DNA from: Streptomyces bicolor
GTDB lineage: Bacteria; Actinomycetota; Actinomycetes; Streptomycetales; Streptomycetaceae
NCBI RefSeq assembly: GCF_000719285.1
Contig: NZ_JOFS01000001.1
Coordinates: forward strand, 62,001 to 126,000
Length of the DNA: 64,000 nt
Direction of reading: 5' to 3'
In this document: in pieces, positions 53,958-62,009 of the stretch
Layout of the letters: the number at the start of each line of letters is the position of its first letter
Position numbering within the stretch: position 1 is the first letter of the stretch
Translations under genes and position numbers: made by a program
The notes under the pieces: model-generated
Told to the model about the DNA's origin: nothing
What the model saw: only the letters and a program-made list of their open reading frames with translations
Databases searched by the model: none

Positions 53958-55091
53958 TTACTCGAGGACGCGTGATCCTCCCACCGGCAGGTCCCACAGG
54001 TCCTCCCGGTCCAGCCCCGCCTTCTCCCACGCCGCACGCACGCGCGTGAGCGGTTCCAGGACCGGCTCCGCCGACAGGACGAACGTCGCCCAGTGCATCG
54101 GCGCCATCCTGCGCGCGCCGAGATCCTGGGCTGCTCGCACCGCCTCCTCGGGGTCGCAGTGGACGTCGCTGAGCCACCAGCGGGGGTCGTAGGCGCCGAT
54201 GGGGAGCAGGGCGAGGTCGATGCCGGGGTAGCGCTCGCCGATGCGGGTGAACCAGTGGCCGTAACCGGTGTCGCCCGCGAAGTACACGCGCTGTCCGTCG
54301 GGGGCGGTGAGCACCCAGCCGCCCCACAGGCTGCGGCAGGTGTCGATGAGGGTGCGCTTGGACCAGTGGTGGGCGGGCACGAAGTCGAAGCGGACGCCGG
54401 ACAGTTCGGCCGCCTCCCACCAGTCCAGCTCGGTGACCTGGGTGAACCTGCGGCGCCGGAACCAGCCGGCGAGCCCGGCCGGCGCGAACACGGGGGTGTC
54501 GCGCGGGAGTCGGCGCAGTGTGGGGGCGTCCAGGTGGTCGTAGTGGTTGTGGCTGACGACGACCGCGTCGACGCGCGGCAGGTCGCTCCAGGCGATGCCG
54601 ACGGGGGTGATACGGGCCGGGGTGCCGAGGATACGGCGTGACCAGACCGGGTCGGTGAGGACGGTCAGCCCGCCGATCCGGACGACCCAACTGGCGTGCC
54701 CCGCCCATGAGACGGCGACCGTGCGCGCGTCCACGCGGGGCAGCGGGCCCGGCTCGAAGGGCAGCCGCGGGATGTCGGCGAGGCCCTCCCGGCCGGGGCG
54801 TACGGCGCCCTCGCGGGCGAAGCGGGCGAGGGCCTTGATACCGGGGAGGGGGGCGGTGAGGCGGTCGTGGAAGGTCCGTGGCCACGCCCGGCGTTCGTTC
54901 AGCGGGCGGGGTGCGGCGAGCGGCGGGAACGGGGGCGCGAACGGCGACGCGTCCGCCGGGGCGTCGGCCTCCCGCGTGGTCGCGCTTGCCGTGCTCGCTC
55001 GCGTGGTGGTCGTACGCGTGGTGGTCATACGCGTGGTGGCCGTGGGCGAGGTGGTCGTGGGCGAGGTGGTCGACTCGGACTGCTGCGTCAT
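53958..55091 (-). CDS. NAPE-PLD-like metallo-beta-lactamase hydrolase
   Basis: The 377-residue protein has an MBL domain from about residue 125, with SWAGHASWVVRIGG, VVVSHNHYDHLDAPTLRRL, RFDFVPAHHWSKR and VYFAGDTGYGHW, matching N-acyl-phosphatidylethanolamine phospholipase D-type hydrolases. The first 45 residues are almost all Thr/Ser/Ala/Arg, from repeated GTGGTGGTC-type DNA. I chose ATG 55091, because its overlap (ATGA) with the upstream gene's stop and a GGGAG site favour it over ATG 55106. Confidence 0.85.
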   Translation of the reverse strand: MTQQSESTTSPTTTSPTATTRMTTTRTTTTRASTASATTREADAPADASPFAPPFPPLAAPRPLNERRAWPRTFHDRLTAPLPGIKALARFAREGAVRPGREGLADIPRLPFEPGPLPRVDARTVAVSWAGHASWVVRIGGLTVLTDPVWSRRILGTPARITPVGIAWSDLPRVDAVVVSHNHYDHLDAPTLRRLPRDTPVFAPAGLAGWFRRRRFTQVTELDWWEAAELSGVRFDFVPAHHWSKRTLIDTCRSLWGGWVLTAPDGQRVYFAGDTGYGHWFTRIGERYPGIDLALLPIGAYDPRWWLSDVHCDPEEAVRAAQDLGARRMAPMHWATFVLSAEPVLEPLTRVRAAWEKAGLDREDLWDLPVGGSRVLE

Positions 55092-56335
55092 CGAGGAGGC
55101 TCCCATCGCTCAGCGTCGTCGCGGAGATCGTCGAAGACCGACTTCAAGTGGATCAACGCGCGTTGCACGTGTGGCAGTTCCAACGGCGAGGGTGAACTGA
55201 TGCATTCCGTGCGTTCCTCGTCGGTGCCCGCCACGAGCGCGCCGGTGGACAGCCGTACGCGCAACGCCCCGAGCTCGTCGCCGAAGCGGTGCCCGCCCGG
55301 CGCCGGCATGCCCAGGCGGGCGGCGAGGAAGTCCTCCAGGTCCTGCGCGTCCCCCACGCCGTGCGAGGACAGCCCGGCGCGCAGGGGGCCGAGGTCGACG
55401 TACACGTGCCGCCCGGCCTGCGGCGGCCGCGCCAGGGCCCCGGCACCGACGGCGGCCGCGTGCGCGGCGCCGGCAACGCGCGCGTGCAGGCGTACGGCGG
55501 AGGTGACCCGCGCGGTGACCGGGTCGGGCTCCGCCAGCGCGTAACCGGCCGCGAGGGCGACGGGGCCGGCGACGCGGGCGCCGAGCGCGGTGAGCACGTC
55601 CAGCACGCGCGCGTGGAGGCCGTCGCCGTCCTCGCCCCCGGGGAACCGGGCGATCGCGGCCGGCCAGCCCGGCGGGAGGTGGGCGCCGGCCAGGTCCGTG
55701 ACGACGGTGACCTGCTCGGGCAGCATCTCGGCGGGGCTGAGCAGCACGGTGTCGTGCGGGGCGTGCAGGGTGTCGCGCCACGTCTCGTCGCTGACCAGGT
55801 GCAGTCCCTCGTCGGTGGCCGCCTCCAGGGTCTCGTGCAGCATCTCGGGCGGGGCCACGGTGGCGGTGGGGTCGTCGGCGACGGACAGCACGAGCAGCCG
55901 CGGGTCACCGCCCTCGGCGCGGACCCGGCGCACGGTCTCCAGGAGGGTGTACGGGTCCGGGACACCGCCGCACTCTGCCGGTGTGGCCACGTGGAAGACG
56001 GGTCTGCCCAGCAGGCGTGCGTACGGCGCCCACCAGGCGGCACAGGGCCGCGGCACCAGGACGTCACCGCCGAGCGCGAAGGTCAGCGCGAGCAGCAGGG
56101 CGGGGGCACCGGGGCCGGCCACCGCCCGCTCGGGTGCGGTCGGCAGGCCACGCCGTTCCCAGTAGCCGCAGGCGGCGTCCAGGAGCGCGGGGCCGCCCCC
56201 GATCGGTTCGCTCTCGGACCGCCCCGCGGCCGCGGCGAGCACGGCGGCCAGCTCGGGCAGCACGGGCAGCCCGTCGTCCGGGAGCGGCGGCCCGTAACGG
56301 ACGGGGCCGTGGCCTTCGGGGTCCGTCCGGCGCAT
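55088..56335 (-). CDS. Aminotransferase-fold protein lacking the PLP lysine
   Basis: The 415-residue protein follows class I/II aminotransferases: GPGAPALLLAL cofactor loop (74-84), SVADDPTATV, Asp183 in HLVSDETWRD, and a C-terminal VRLSTGAL with the substrate-type Arg. Where SLSK-x(4)-PGW would carry the PLP-binding Lys, the sequence is TDLAGAHLPPGW (213-224), with no Lys. The whole protein has one Lys, near the C-terminus. It probably does not form an internal aldimine. Its stop overlaps the start of the NAPE-PLD-like gene. ATG 56335 follows GGAGG. Confidence 0.75.
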   Translation of the reverse strand: MRRTDPEGHGPVRYGPPLPDDGLPVLPELAAVLAAAAGRSESEPIGGGPALLDAACGYWERRGLPTAPERAVAGPGAPALLLALTFALGGDVLVPRPCAAWWAPYARLLGRPVFHVATPAECGGVPDPYTLLETVRRVRAEGGDPRLLVLSVADDPTATVAPPEMLHETLEAATDEGLHLVSDETWRDTLHAPHDTVLLSPAEMLPEQVTVVTDLAGAHLPPGWPAAIARFPGGEDGDGLHARVLDVLTALGARVAGPVALAAGYALAEPDPVTARVTSAVRLHARVAGAAHAAAVGAGALARPPQAGRHVYVDLGPLRAGLSSHGVGDAQDLEDFLAARLGMPAPGGHRFGDELGALRVRLSTGALVAGTDEERTECISSPSPLELPHVQRALIHLKSVFDDLRDDAERWEPPR

Positions 56336-56585
56336 CGGTGCCTCCGAGCTGTGCCTGGTGCTGGGTGGTTCGTCGTGGTTCGGTGCTCCGTGCGGGTCGG
56401 TGTGCCGTGCTGCGCGTGGTGCGGGTCCTGCGGTTCGTAAGGTGCGGGGGCCGCGTCGCGCATACTTCCGGTGCTCTGCGTACCCATCGTGGGGCCACCC
56501 CATGGGCACCCGCCGGGGTTTCGCCCGTCGTGGCACCGGACGTCCCCGGCCGACCGGCGTCCCTCCGGAAGTGTGTTCGTACGGA

Positions 56586-57479
56586 TCAGTCCTGCGCGGC
56601 GGGCGACTTGCGGCGCAGCCGGTACAGCGCGCCACCCATGGCACCCGCGATCAGGACGCCGCCGGCGATCAGCGCGGGGACGGAGTCCGTGAAGGCACCG
56701 CCCGCGCCGGCCTGCACACCGTGCTCCTTGGCCGCGCTGCCGCAGTCCTCCGCATGCGACTCGCCCGCGCCCCAGGGGGCCTCATTCTCCCTCGGGTTCG
56801 AGTAGGGGTCGCTCATGTGGGGGTGGGTACCGTCCGAACGGGAATCGGCGCAGGGATGGCGGCTGCCGCTGCCGTTGCCGTCCTTGCCGCCCTCCTTGCC
56901 GCCCTCGCTGCCGTCCATGCCACCTTCAGCGCCTCCCTTGCCGCCCTCGGTGCCGCCTTGGCTTCCCTGGGTGCCGGTCTGTCCGCCCTCGATGCCGGTC
57001 TGTCCGGCCTCGGTGCCGTCCTGGCCACCGCCACCGCTGTCCGTGCCTCCGTCGCTGTCGCGGGTCACTGTGAACGTCGCGCTCCATGGCTTGCCCTCCC
57101 CGCCGGCTGCCGCAGGGCAGGCTCCGTCCACGGTCCACGCGGAGTCGGATCCGACCGCGTCCGGGTCGCCCTCGAAGTTGTCGGCCGGCGGGACGCGGGC
57201 GGTGCCGCTGTAGGCGGGCCCCGCCGCCTTCTCGTCGTTGCCGGATACCTGCTTCAGCTGGACGGTGCCCTCCTCGAACGCCTGTGAGGTGGCGTCGACG
57301 GTGGTGGGCGCCTGCCCGTCGAGCGTGTCGCAGGAGACGGACACGTTCACGCTGCCGCCCGGGGACACGGTGCCGGGGCTGACCTCCGCGGCCGGGTCCG
57401 ACCAGGCGGCCGAGGCGGCGAAGCCCAGGACGACACCGATGAGGGCGGCGACGGACAGGGCACGGGCGGTGCGGCGCAT
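56586..57479 (-). CDS. Exported surface protein with Gly-rich repeat and C-terminal anchor
   Basis: The 297-residue protein has a signal peptide (RALSVAALIGVVLGFAASAAWS), an Ig-like domain (about 30-140) with a Cys pair, and a Gly/Glu/Lys-rich stretch of short EGG-x-x-G repeats (about 145-210). The C-terminus has a hydrophobic helix (SVPALIAGGVLIAGAMGGALY) followed by RLRRK. No LPxTG sortase motif is present. It is probably held in the membrane with the repeat exposed. I do not recognise a function. Four 32-base repeats lie upstream. Confidence 0.7.
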   Translation of the reverse strand: MRRTARALSVAALIGVVLGFAASAAWSDPAAEVSPGTVSPGGSVNVSVSCDTLDGQAPTTVDATSQAFEEGTVQLKQVSGNDEKAAGPAYSGTARVPPADNFEGDPDAVGSDSAWTVDGACPAAAGGEGKPWSATFTVTRDSDGGTDSGGGGQDGTEAGQTGIEGGQTGTQGSQGGTEGGKGGAEGGMDGSEGGKEGGKDGNGSGSRHPCADSRSDGTHPHMSDPYSNPRENEAPWGAGESHAEDCGSAAKEHGVQAGAGGAFTDSVPALIAGGVLIAGAMGGALYRLRRKSPAAQD

Positions 57480-57644
57480 GGGGTGGACTCCTTCGGCCGA
57501 CGGCTGCGGGAATGGGGCGGTCGTGCCCCCGCTGCCATGACAGCCCTCCCGGCGCCCGGGCGCGCGCGGCCGGACACCATTCGCGGGACGGGGACGGCCG
57601 AGCGGGTGACGCCGTGGGATCGGCAGGGGCGCTCGAGGCGAGTT

Positions 57645-57772
57645 CGGTTTCCGAACGGGGCCGCATGTGATGCATCCGGTTTCCGCACTCGGGCGACCTC
57701 AGCAGGTCCGGTTTCCAGACCGAGACGGCTCAAGTGAGTCCGGTTTCCCAACCGAGTCCGCCACCGCGACTC
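57645..57772. repeat. Four tandem repeats of exactly 32-base period
   Basis: CGGTTTCC occurs at 57645, 57677, 57709 and 57741, spaced by exactly 32 bases each time. Downstream of each block, weaker likeness remains (AC and CGAG around positions 11-15). No gene covers the region (57480-57793). The spacing of about three helical turns puts all copies on one face of the DNA, which suits repeated protein-binding sites. Confidence 0.75.
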
Positions 57773-57793
57773 CGCCGCCCCCACGCCCCCCTG

Positions 57794-58510
57794 TCAGTTC
57801 ATCAGCGCCGCCAGATCCCGCTCCAGTCCCCGTCCCCGCCTGCTGACGACGCCGGACGCGACGTCCGCCAGCTTGCGGTTGGTGCCCTGTGAGATGCGGC
57901 GCAGTACCGAGAAGGCGGCGTCGGCGTCGCAGCCGAGGACGTGCATGACGATGCCGCACGCCTGGTCGACGACGGGCCGGGAGCGCAGGGCGGCGCCGAG
58001 GTGGCCGAGTTCGGTGAGCGCGGCGCGGTAGGAGCGGTCGCGGACCAGGCAGCTCGCGGCGAGTTCGCCGAGTGCCTGCGCGGGCCCGTAAGAGGCGTTG
58101 TCCAGGGCGCCGGGCCGGAAGCTGTAGAGGCTGAGCGTCACGGTGAGCCCGGAGCGGCGGAACGGCAGCGTGACGCTGGACCGCACGCCCGAGTCGAGCG
58201 CCATCGCGCGGTACTCGGGCCAGCGCTCGTCGCGCAGCAGGTCGGCCGAGTCCACGGGCTCGCCGTGTTCCAGCGCGTCCGGAATGGGCCCGTCCCCGGA
58301 GCGGAGCTGCACGGCGACGAGTCCGGCGAGGTCGGGATGGGTGACGGCGGCCGGCCGTTCGGCTTCGGCCTCGCACACCATGCTGCTCGCGCCGCAGCAG
58401 TCGGCGGTGCAGCGCACGGCCTGTTCGGCCAACTCGGACAGTCTGCGCCCCGGAAGGGCGGCCTCGGCCGACTCGTCACCCCAGCGGTCCACCTGTTCGT
58501 GAGCGGGCAT
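57794..58510 (-). CDS. GAF-ANTAR regulator
   Basis: The 238-residue protein has a GAF-like N-terminal part (about 25-165) and an ANTAR RNA-binding domain at the end (SRPVVDQACGIVMHVLGCDAD, then AFSVLRRISQGTNRKLADVASGVV). ANTAR proteins bind paired stem-loops in RNA to prevent termination, often under stress signals. The GAF part has several Cys (CTADCCGASSMVCE at about 34-47) that might sense redox state. A strong AGGAGGAGG precedes the ATG. It diverges from a PAS/GAF protein gene. Confidence 0.87.
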   Translation of the reverse strand: MPAHEQVDRWGDESAEAALPGRRLSELAEQAVRCTADCCGASSMVCEAEAERPAAVTHPDLAGLVAVQLRSGDGPIPDALEHGEPVDSADLLRDERWPEYRAMALDSGVRSSVTLPFRRSGLTVTLSLYSFRPGALDNASYGPAQALGELAASCLVRDRSYRAALTELGHLGAALRSRPVVDQACGIVMHVLGCDADAAFSVLRRISQGTNRKLADVASGVVSRRGRGLERDLAALMN

Positions 58511-58620
58511 GCTCGACTCCTCCTCCTTGGTGCGCGTGCCCCGTCCCGGGCCGGGAAAACAACAGAAGAACAGGCCGGGCCGGTTGCTGCCCCGGCGCCC
58601 CGAATCGCCTTGCCGCCAGC

Positions 58621-58626
58621 TAGGTT
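58621..58626 (+). promoter_or_regulatory. Candidate -10 box (TAGGTT) for a leaderless PAS/GAF gene
   Basis: TAGGTT ends seven bases before the ATG at 58634, with no ribosome binding site between. This matches the layout at 12231 and 34257. Confidence 0.45.
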
Positions 58627-58633
58627 CGTCACC

Positions 58634-59761
58634 ATGGCGCAGACGGACGAATTCGGTGAAGAGCTCGTGGACTTCGTGCGCCGCGTCGCGGAACTCAAGG
58701 CGGCGCGGTCCGTTTCGGGAGGGGATCTGCCGACGGTCCTCGACGCGGCCATCTTCGAACTCGACCACGTCGCCGACCAGTTGTGGCCCTGGTACGAGCG
58801 GCTGTCCTCGGGCGGACAGCCCCGTACGGGCTCCGCCGACCGCCAGGAGCAGCATCTGCTGCGCGCGGTGTTCCAGCGGTTTCCGCTGCCGGTGGCCCTG
58901 GTGGACCGGGCGGCGGTGGTGCGTCGGCTGAACTTCGCGGCGACGTCGTTCACGGGCGTCCGGGCGGGCTTTGCGACGGGCCGCCCGCTGACCGCTCTGC
59001 TCGCCCACGCCGACCGGGCGGCGTTCCGTTCCCAGGCCGCCGCGGTGGCCCGCGGCGAAGGCGACCGCAGCCTCACCGTGCACCTCCAGCAGCAGCCGTC
59101 CGCACCGGTCCACACGACCCTGGCCGCCGTACGCCCGAGCGGGGAGCCGCACCCCACCGTGCTGGTGGTGCTGCAGCCCGGCGATCCCCTGGCACCCGGC
59201 ACACCGCCCGCCATCGCCACCTCGGCGCCCTCGGTCCCCGACCTCACCGAGACGACCCGGCACGCGGCCCTGATGGACCTCCTGGACGAGATGACCACGA
59301 CCCTGCTGACCGCCCCGCGCGGCGACCGCGACGCGATCGTCCGCCGGGCGGCCCAGGTCCTCCACGGCCGGTTCGCCGACTGGGTGATCGTCGACATGGG
59401 CAGCGCCAGGATGTCCCGTACGACGGTGCTGGCCCCCTCGGCCGAGGAAGCGGCCGCGCTCGCGGAACGGGACCCGGCCCTGTCCCCCCTGATCACGGAG
59501 GCGGCACACACCGGTTCCCCGTCCCTCCAGGTCCGCCCCGAGGACCCGGACGCCTTCGGCAGAACCGCGGAGGGCGCCCCCGTCCTCGTACAGGCGAACG
59601 TCACGTCACTGCTGTGCGTGCCCCTGAGGGTCGGGGGCGCCGTACAGGGCGTGCTCACCCTCTTCCGCTGCGGAGCCCGCCTGGCGTTCTCCATGGCGGA
59701 GGCGAAGGCGATGGACACGGTGTCCCGCCATATGGCGTTGGCGATGACGGCAACGCCCTAG
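58634..59761 (+). CDS. PAS and GAF domain sensor protein
   Basis: The 375-residue protein has a PAS-like domain (about 72-170; FQRFPLPVALVDRAAVVRRLN) and a GAF domain (about 210-370; LLDEMTTTLLTAPRGDRDAI to VTSLLCVPLRVGGAVQGVLTLFR). Such proteins often end in a PP2C phosphatase that controls sigma-B-type factors; here the output domain is missing. It converges on the sigma factor gene with six bases between, and probably senses a stress signal for the same system. Confidence 0.8.
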   Translation: MAQTDEFGEELVDFVRRVAELKAARSVSGGDLPTVLDAAIFELDHVADQLWPWYERLSSGGQPRTGSADRQEQHLLRAVFQRFPLPVALVDRAAVVRRLNFAATSFTGVRAGFATGRPLTALLAHADRAAFRSQAAAVARGEGDRSLTVHLQQQPSAPVHTTLAAVRPSGEPHPTVLVVLQPGDPLAPGTPPAIATSAPSVPDLTETTRHAALMDLLDEMTTTLLTAPRGDRDAIVRRAAQVLHGRFADWVIVDMGSARMSRTTVLAPSAEEAAALAERDPALSPLITEAAHTGSPSLQVRPEDPDAFGRTAEGAPVLVQANVTSLLCVPLRVGGAVQGVLTLFRCGARLAFSMAEAKAMDTVSRHMALAMTATP

Positions 59762-59767
59762 TGGGGC

Positions 59768-60559
59768 TCAGGCCACGTCACTGAGGACCTGTTCCCGCAC
59801 CCGACTGCAGCACCGGCTGATCAGCCGGGACACGTGCATCTGCGAGATCCCCAGGTGCTCGGCGATCCGGCTCTGGGTCATGTCGCCGAAGAACCGCATG
59901 TACAGGATGGCTCGCTCACGCTCGGGCAGCGCCGCCAGGCGGGGCGCGACGGCCTCACGGTCGACCACCGTGTCCAGCGCGGGGTCGGCGGAGCCCAAGG
60001 CGTCGCTCAGCGAGTAGCCGTCATCGCTGCCGGGCAGTTCCGCGTCCAGCGACAGGGCGGTGAAACTCTCGAGCGCCTCGAGGCCGACCTTGACGTCGGC
60101 CTCGCTCATGTCCGCGTGCTCGGCGATCTCGGCGACGGTCGGCCTGCGGCCGGAGACGGTCTGCAGATCCTGGACGGCGAACCGTACCCGGTTGCGCAGG
60201 TCCTGCACCCGGCGGGGCACATGCAGCGTCCACATGTGGTCCCGGAAGTGCCGCTTGATCTCGCCGGTGATGGTGGGCACGGCGTAGCTCTCGAAGGCGT
60301 TGCCGCGCTCGGGGTCGTAGCGGTCGACGGCCTTGACCAGGCCGAGCGCGGCCACCTGCCGCAGATCCTCGAAGCTCTCGCCGCGGCTGCGGAACCGCCC
60401 GGCGAGCCGGTCGGCCATGGGCAGCCACGCCTCGACGATCCTGTCTCGGACGGTGTCGCGCTGCTGCCCCTCCGGCAGCGTGGCGAGCCTGCGGAAGTCC
60501 TCCGCGGTGTCGGGGGCGTCGTCGTGCGGGTGGTGCTTCGCGCTCACTGGAGTGGGCAT
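59768..60559 (-). CDS. RNA polymerase sigma factor, SigB/SigF type
   Basis: The 263-residue protein has sigma-70 region 2 (LRQVAALGLVKAVDRYDPERGNAFESYAVPTITGEIKRHFRD), region 3 (RRPTVAEIAEHADMSEADV) and region 4 (LPERERAILYMRFFGDMTQSRIAEHLGISQMHVSRLI). This is the group 3 SigB/F/G layout used in Streptomyces for stress and development. ATG 60559 follows GGGAG at a long spacing. Neighbouring genes (PAS/GAF, ANTAR, catalase) suit a stress regulon. No anti-sigma gene is next to it. Confidence 0.93.
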   Translation of the reverse strand: MPTPVSAKHHPHDDAPDTAEDFRRLATLPEGQQRDTVRDRIVEAWLPMADRLAGRFRSRGESFEDLRQVAALGLVKAVDRYDPERGNAFESYAVPTITGEIKRHFRDHMWTLHVPRRVQDLRNRVRFAVQDLQTVSGRRPTVAEIAEHADMSEADVKVGLEALESFTALSLDAELPGSDDGYSLSDALGSADPALDTVVDREAVAPRLAALPERERAILYMRFFGDMTQSRIAEHLGISQMHVSRLISRCCSRVREQVLSDVA

Positions 60560-60765
60560 GGTGCGTCGCAACTCCCTTGGCTGTGCTCTGGTTTGGACGG
60601 TTACCGCGGGAGTGGAGGGCGCGTACCGGAACCGGACACACCCGTGGCGGGGAAACGCCGCTCCCACGGACGTGCCTCCTGTCCGAAGCACTGATGGTTC
60701 GCCTGCCCCCACGTCGGCGCCGCAAACACCGCGCGGGCCGACCGCCCCCTCAGAGCCTGTGGCTC

Positions 60766-60897
60766 TCAACGGACCGGCGCCACCCGCTCCGGCCTGTCGT
60801 CCTCCTGCTCCCGCGGCAGCAACAGGTCCTCGTAACGGCCCAGCGCCAGCACCACGCCGAGCATGACGAGCGGGAGCAGCACAGCGAGCAGCACCAT
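60766..60897 (-). CDS. Small membrane protein (43 residues)
   Basis: A 43-residue frame starts at ATG 60897 after GGGGAAGGA and encodes one hydrophobic helix (MVLLAVLLPLVMLGVVLAL), then an acidic/basic tail (EDLLLPREQEDDRPERVAPVR). The codon use and ribosome binding site look real. It lies between the sigma factor and the DUF2795 gene. Function is unknown. Confidence 0.6.
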   Translation of the reverse strand: MVLLAVLLPLVMLGVVLALGRYEDLLLPREQEDDRPERVAPVR

Positions 60898-60968
60898 GGC
60901 CTGGTCCTTCCCCAGAAGGTGCGCGGGGGGTGGGAGCCGGGTCTCCCTCCTTCCGGTGGGCAAACCCT

Positions 60969-60993
60969 GTGTCGGCCCCCGGTGTGCGGGTAC
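60969..60993 (+). promoter_or_regulatory. SigB-type promoter (GTGT-N15-GGGTAC)
   Basis: GTGT at 60969 and GGGTAC at 60988-60993 fit the G-N-N-T-N14-16-G-G-G-T-A-Y pattern known for SigB-family promoters in Streptomyces. It lies 32 bases before the DUF2795 gene, so the stress genes downstream may be read by the sigma factor encoded next to it. Confidence 0.55.
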
Positions 60994-61025
60994 GCGGTGC
61001 GCAGCCCGAAGATCTGGAGGGAGTC

Positions 61026-61430
61026 ATGCAGCGAGGCAGTGACCGGCTGAGCGTTCACCGTGACGACGAGATGAAGCACGAACTGCAGGGGCTGCTGCGG
61101 TCCGGGCACCCCACGCGGACCGAGGAGTGGCACGATCCGGAGCCGTCCGCCGAGGACGATCCGCAGGTCGCGCGCGGGCCGGTGGGATGGCCGGGGCCGT
61201 CGGCGGCGTCCCTGGAGACGGTCCGGCTGGAGCTGGCGCGGATCCTGGGCCGTGGTGCCTTCCCGGCGAGCCCCCGGGAGCTGATCGGTGAGCTGCGCCG
61301 CGGGTATGCGCCCGACGCCCTTGTCGAGTCGCTGGAGCGCCTGCCGCGTTCGACGCGCTACGCCAATGTCCAGGAGCTGGCCGAGGACCTGACCGGCGCC
61401 GGGCGGTCCGCCCGGCGGAGGAACGCATAG
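61026..61430 (+). CDS. DUF2795 domain protein
   Basis: The 134-residue protein has a DUF2795-like end (YAPDALVESLERLPRSTRYA, then NVQELAEDLTG), a small helical domain of unknown function in actinobacteria. The first part (DEMKHELQGLLRSGHPTRTEEWHDPEP) is charged and Pro-rich. ATG follows GGAGGGAG. It is preceded by a SigB-like promoter and heads a run of rightward genes. Confidence 0.75.
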   Translation: MQRGSDRLSVHRDDEMKHELQGLLRSGHPTRTEEWHDPEPSAEDDPQVARGPVGWPGPSAASLETVRLELARILGRGAFPASPRELIGELRRGYAPDALVESLERLPRSTRYANVQELAEDLTGAGRSARRRNA

Positions 61431-61517
61431 CGGCCCGGCCGGCGGGTGCCGCGGGCGAGGTCGCGCCGACGCGGCCGTGGTACCCGCACCGGCCGGGTGC
61501 GCCGAGGAGGGCCAGAG

Positions 61518-61937
61518 ATGGCTGTGTTCGTGAAGGACGTCATGACTCCGGGCGTGGTCGCCGTCCGCCCGGACGCCTCACTCGTCGAGGCGGCGCAGCT
61601 GATGCGCACGCAGGACATCGGCGATGTGGTGGTGGCCGACGGGCAACAGGTCGTTGGCGTGCTCACTGATCGTGACATCACGGTACGGGCGGTCGCGGAC
61701 GGCGCTGATCCGCTGACCGTGAGCGTCGAGTCGGTGTGCTCCCGGAACCCGGTGGTGATCGGCCCGGGCGAGCGGTTGTCGGTGGCGATCTCGCTGATGC
61801 GCGAGCACGCCGTACGGCGGCTGCCGGTCATCGAGGAGGGCCTGCCGGTCGGCGTCGTCAGCCTCGGGGACCTGGCTGAGACCCAGGACCCGGACTCGGC
61901 ATTGGCCGAGATCAGCCGTGCGGCTCCGGGCGAGTGA
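61518..61937 (+). CDS. CBS-domain-pair protein
   Basis: The 139-residue protein is two CBS domains (VKDVMTPGVVAVRPDASLVEAAQLM and VCSRNPVVIGPGERLSVAISLM), which together bind adenine nucleotides such as AMP or ATP. Stand-alone CBS pairs serve as energy or stress sensors. ATG follows GAGGAGGG. It shares direction with the stress genes around it. Confidence 0.9.
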   Translation: MAVFVKDVMTPGVVAVRPDASLVEAAQLMRTQDIGDVVVADGQQVVGVLTDRDITVRAVADGADPLTVSVESVCSRNPVVIGPGERLSVAISLMREHAVRRLPVIEEGLPVGVVSLGDLAETQDPDSALAEISRAAPGE

Positions 61938-62009
61938 GCGCATGGGGCGGGTCGAGTGGCCGTATGTGCTGGGTTCGGGTGACCGTATGAGCCGGGTCGG
62001 GGTGATCGT

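Noticed and set aside
57645..57772. CRISPR array
   Set aside because: Period is regular, but only about 8-10 bases are conserved per unit, no cas genes are nearby, and the spacing implies units too short for repeat plus spacer.
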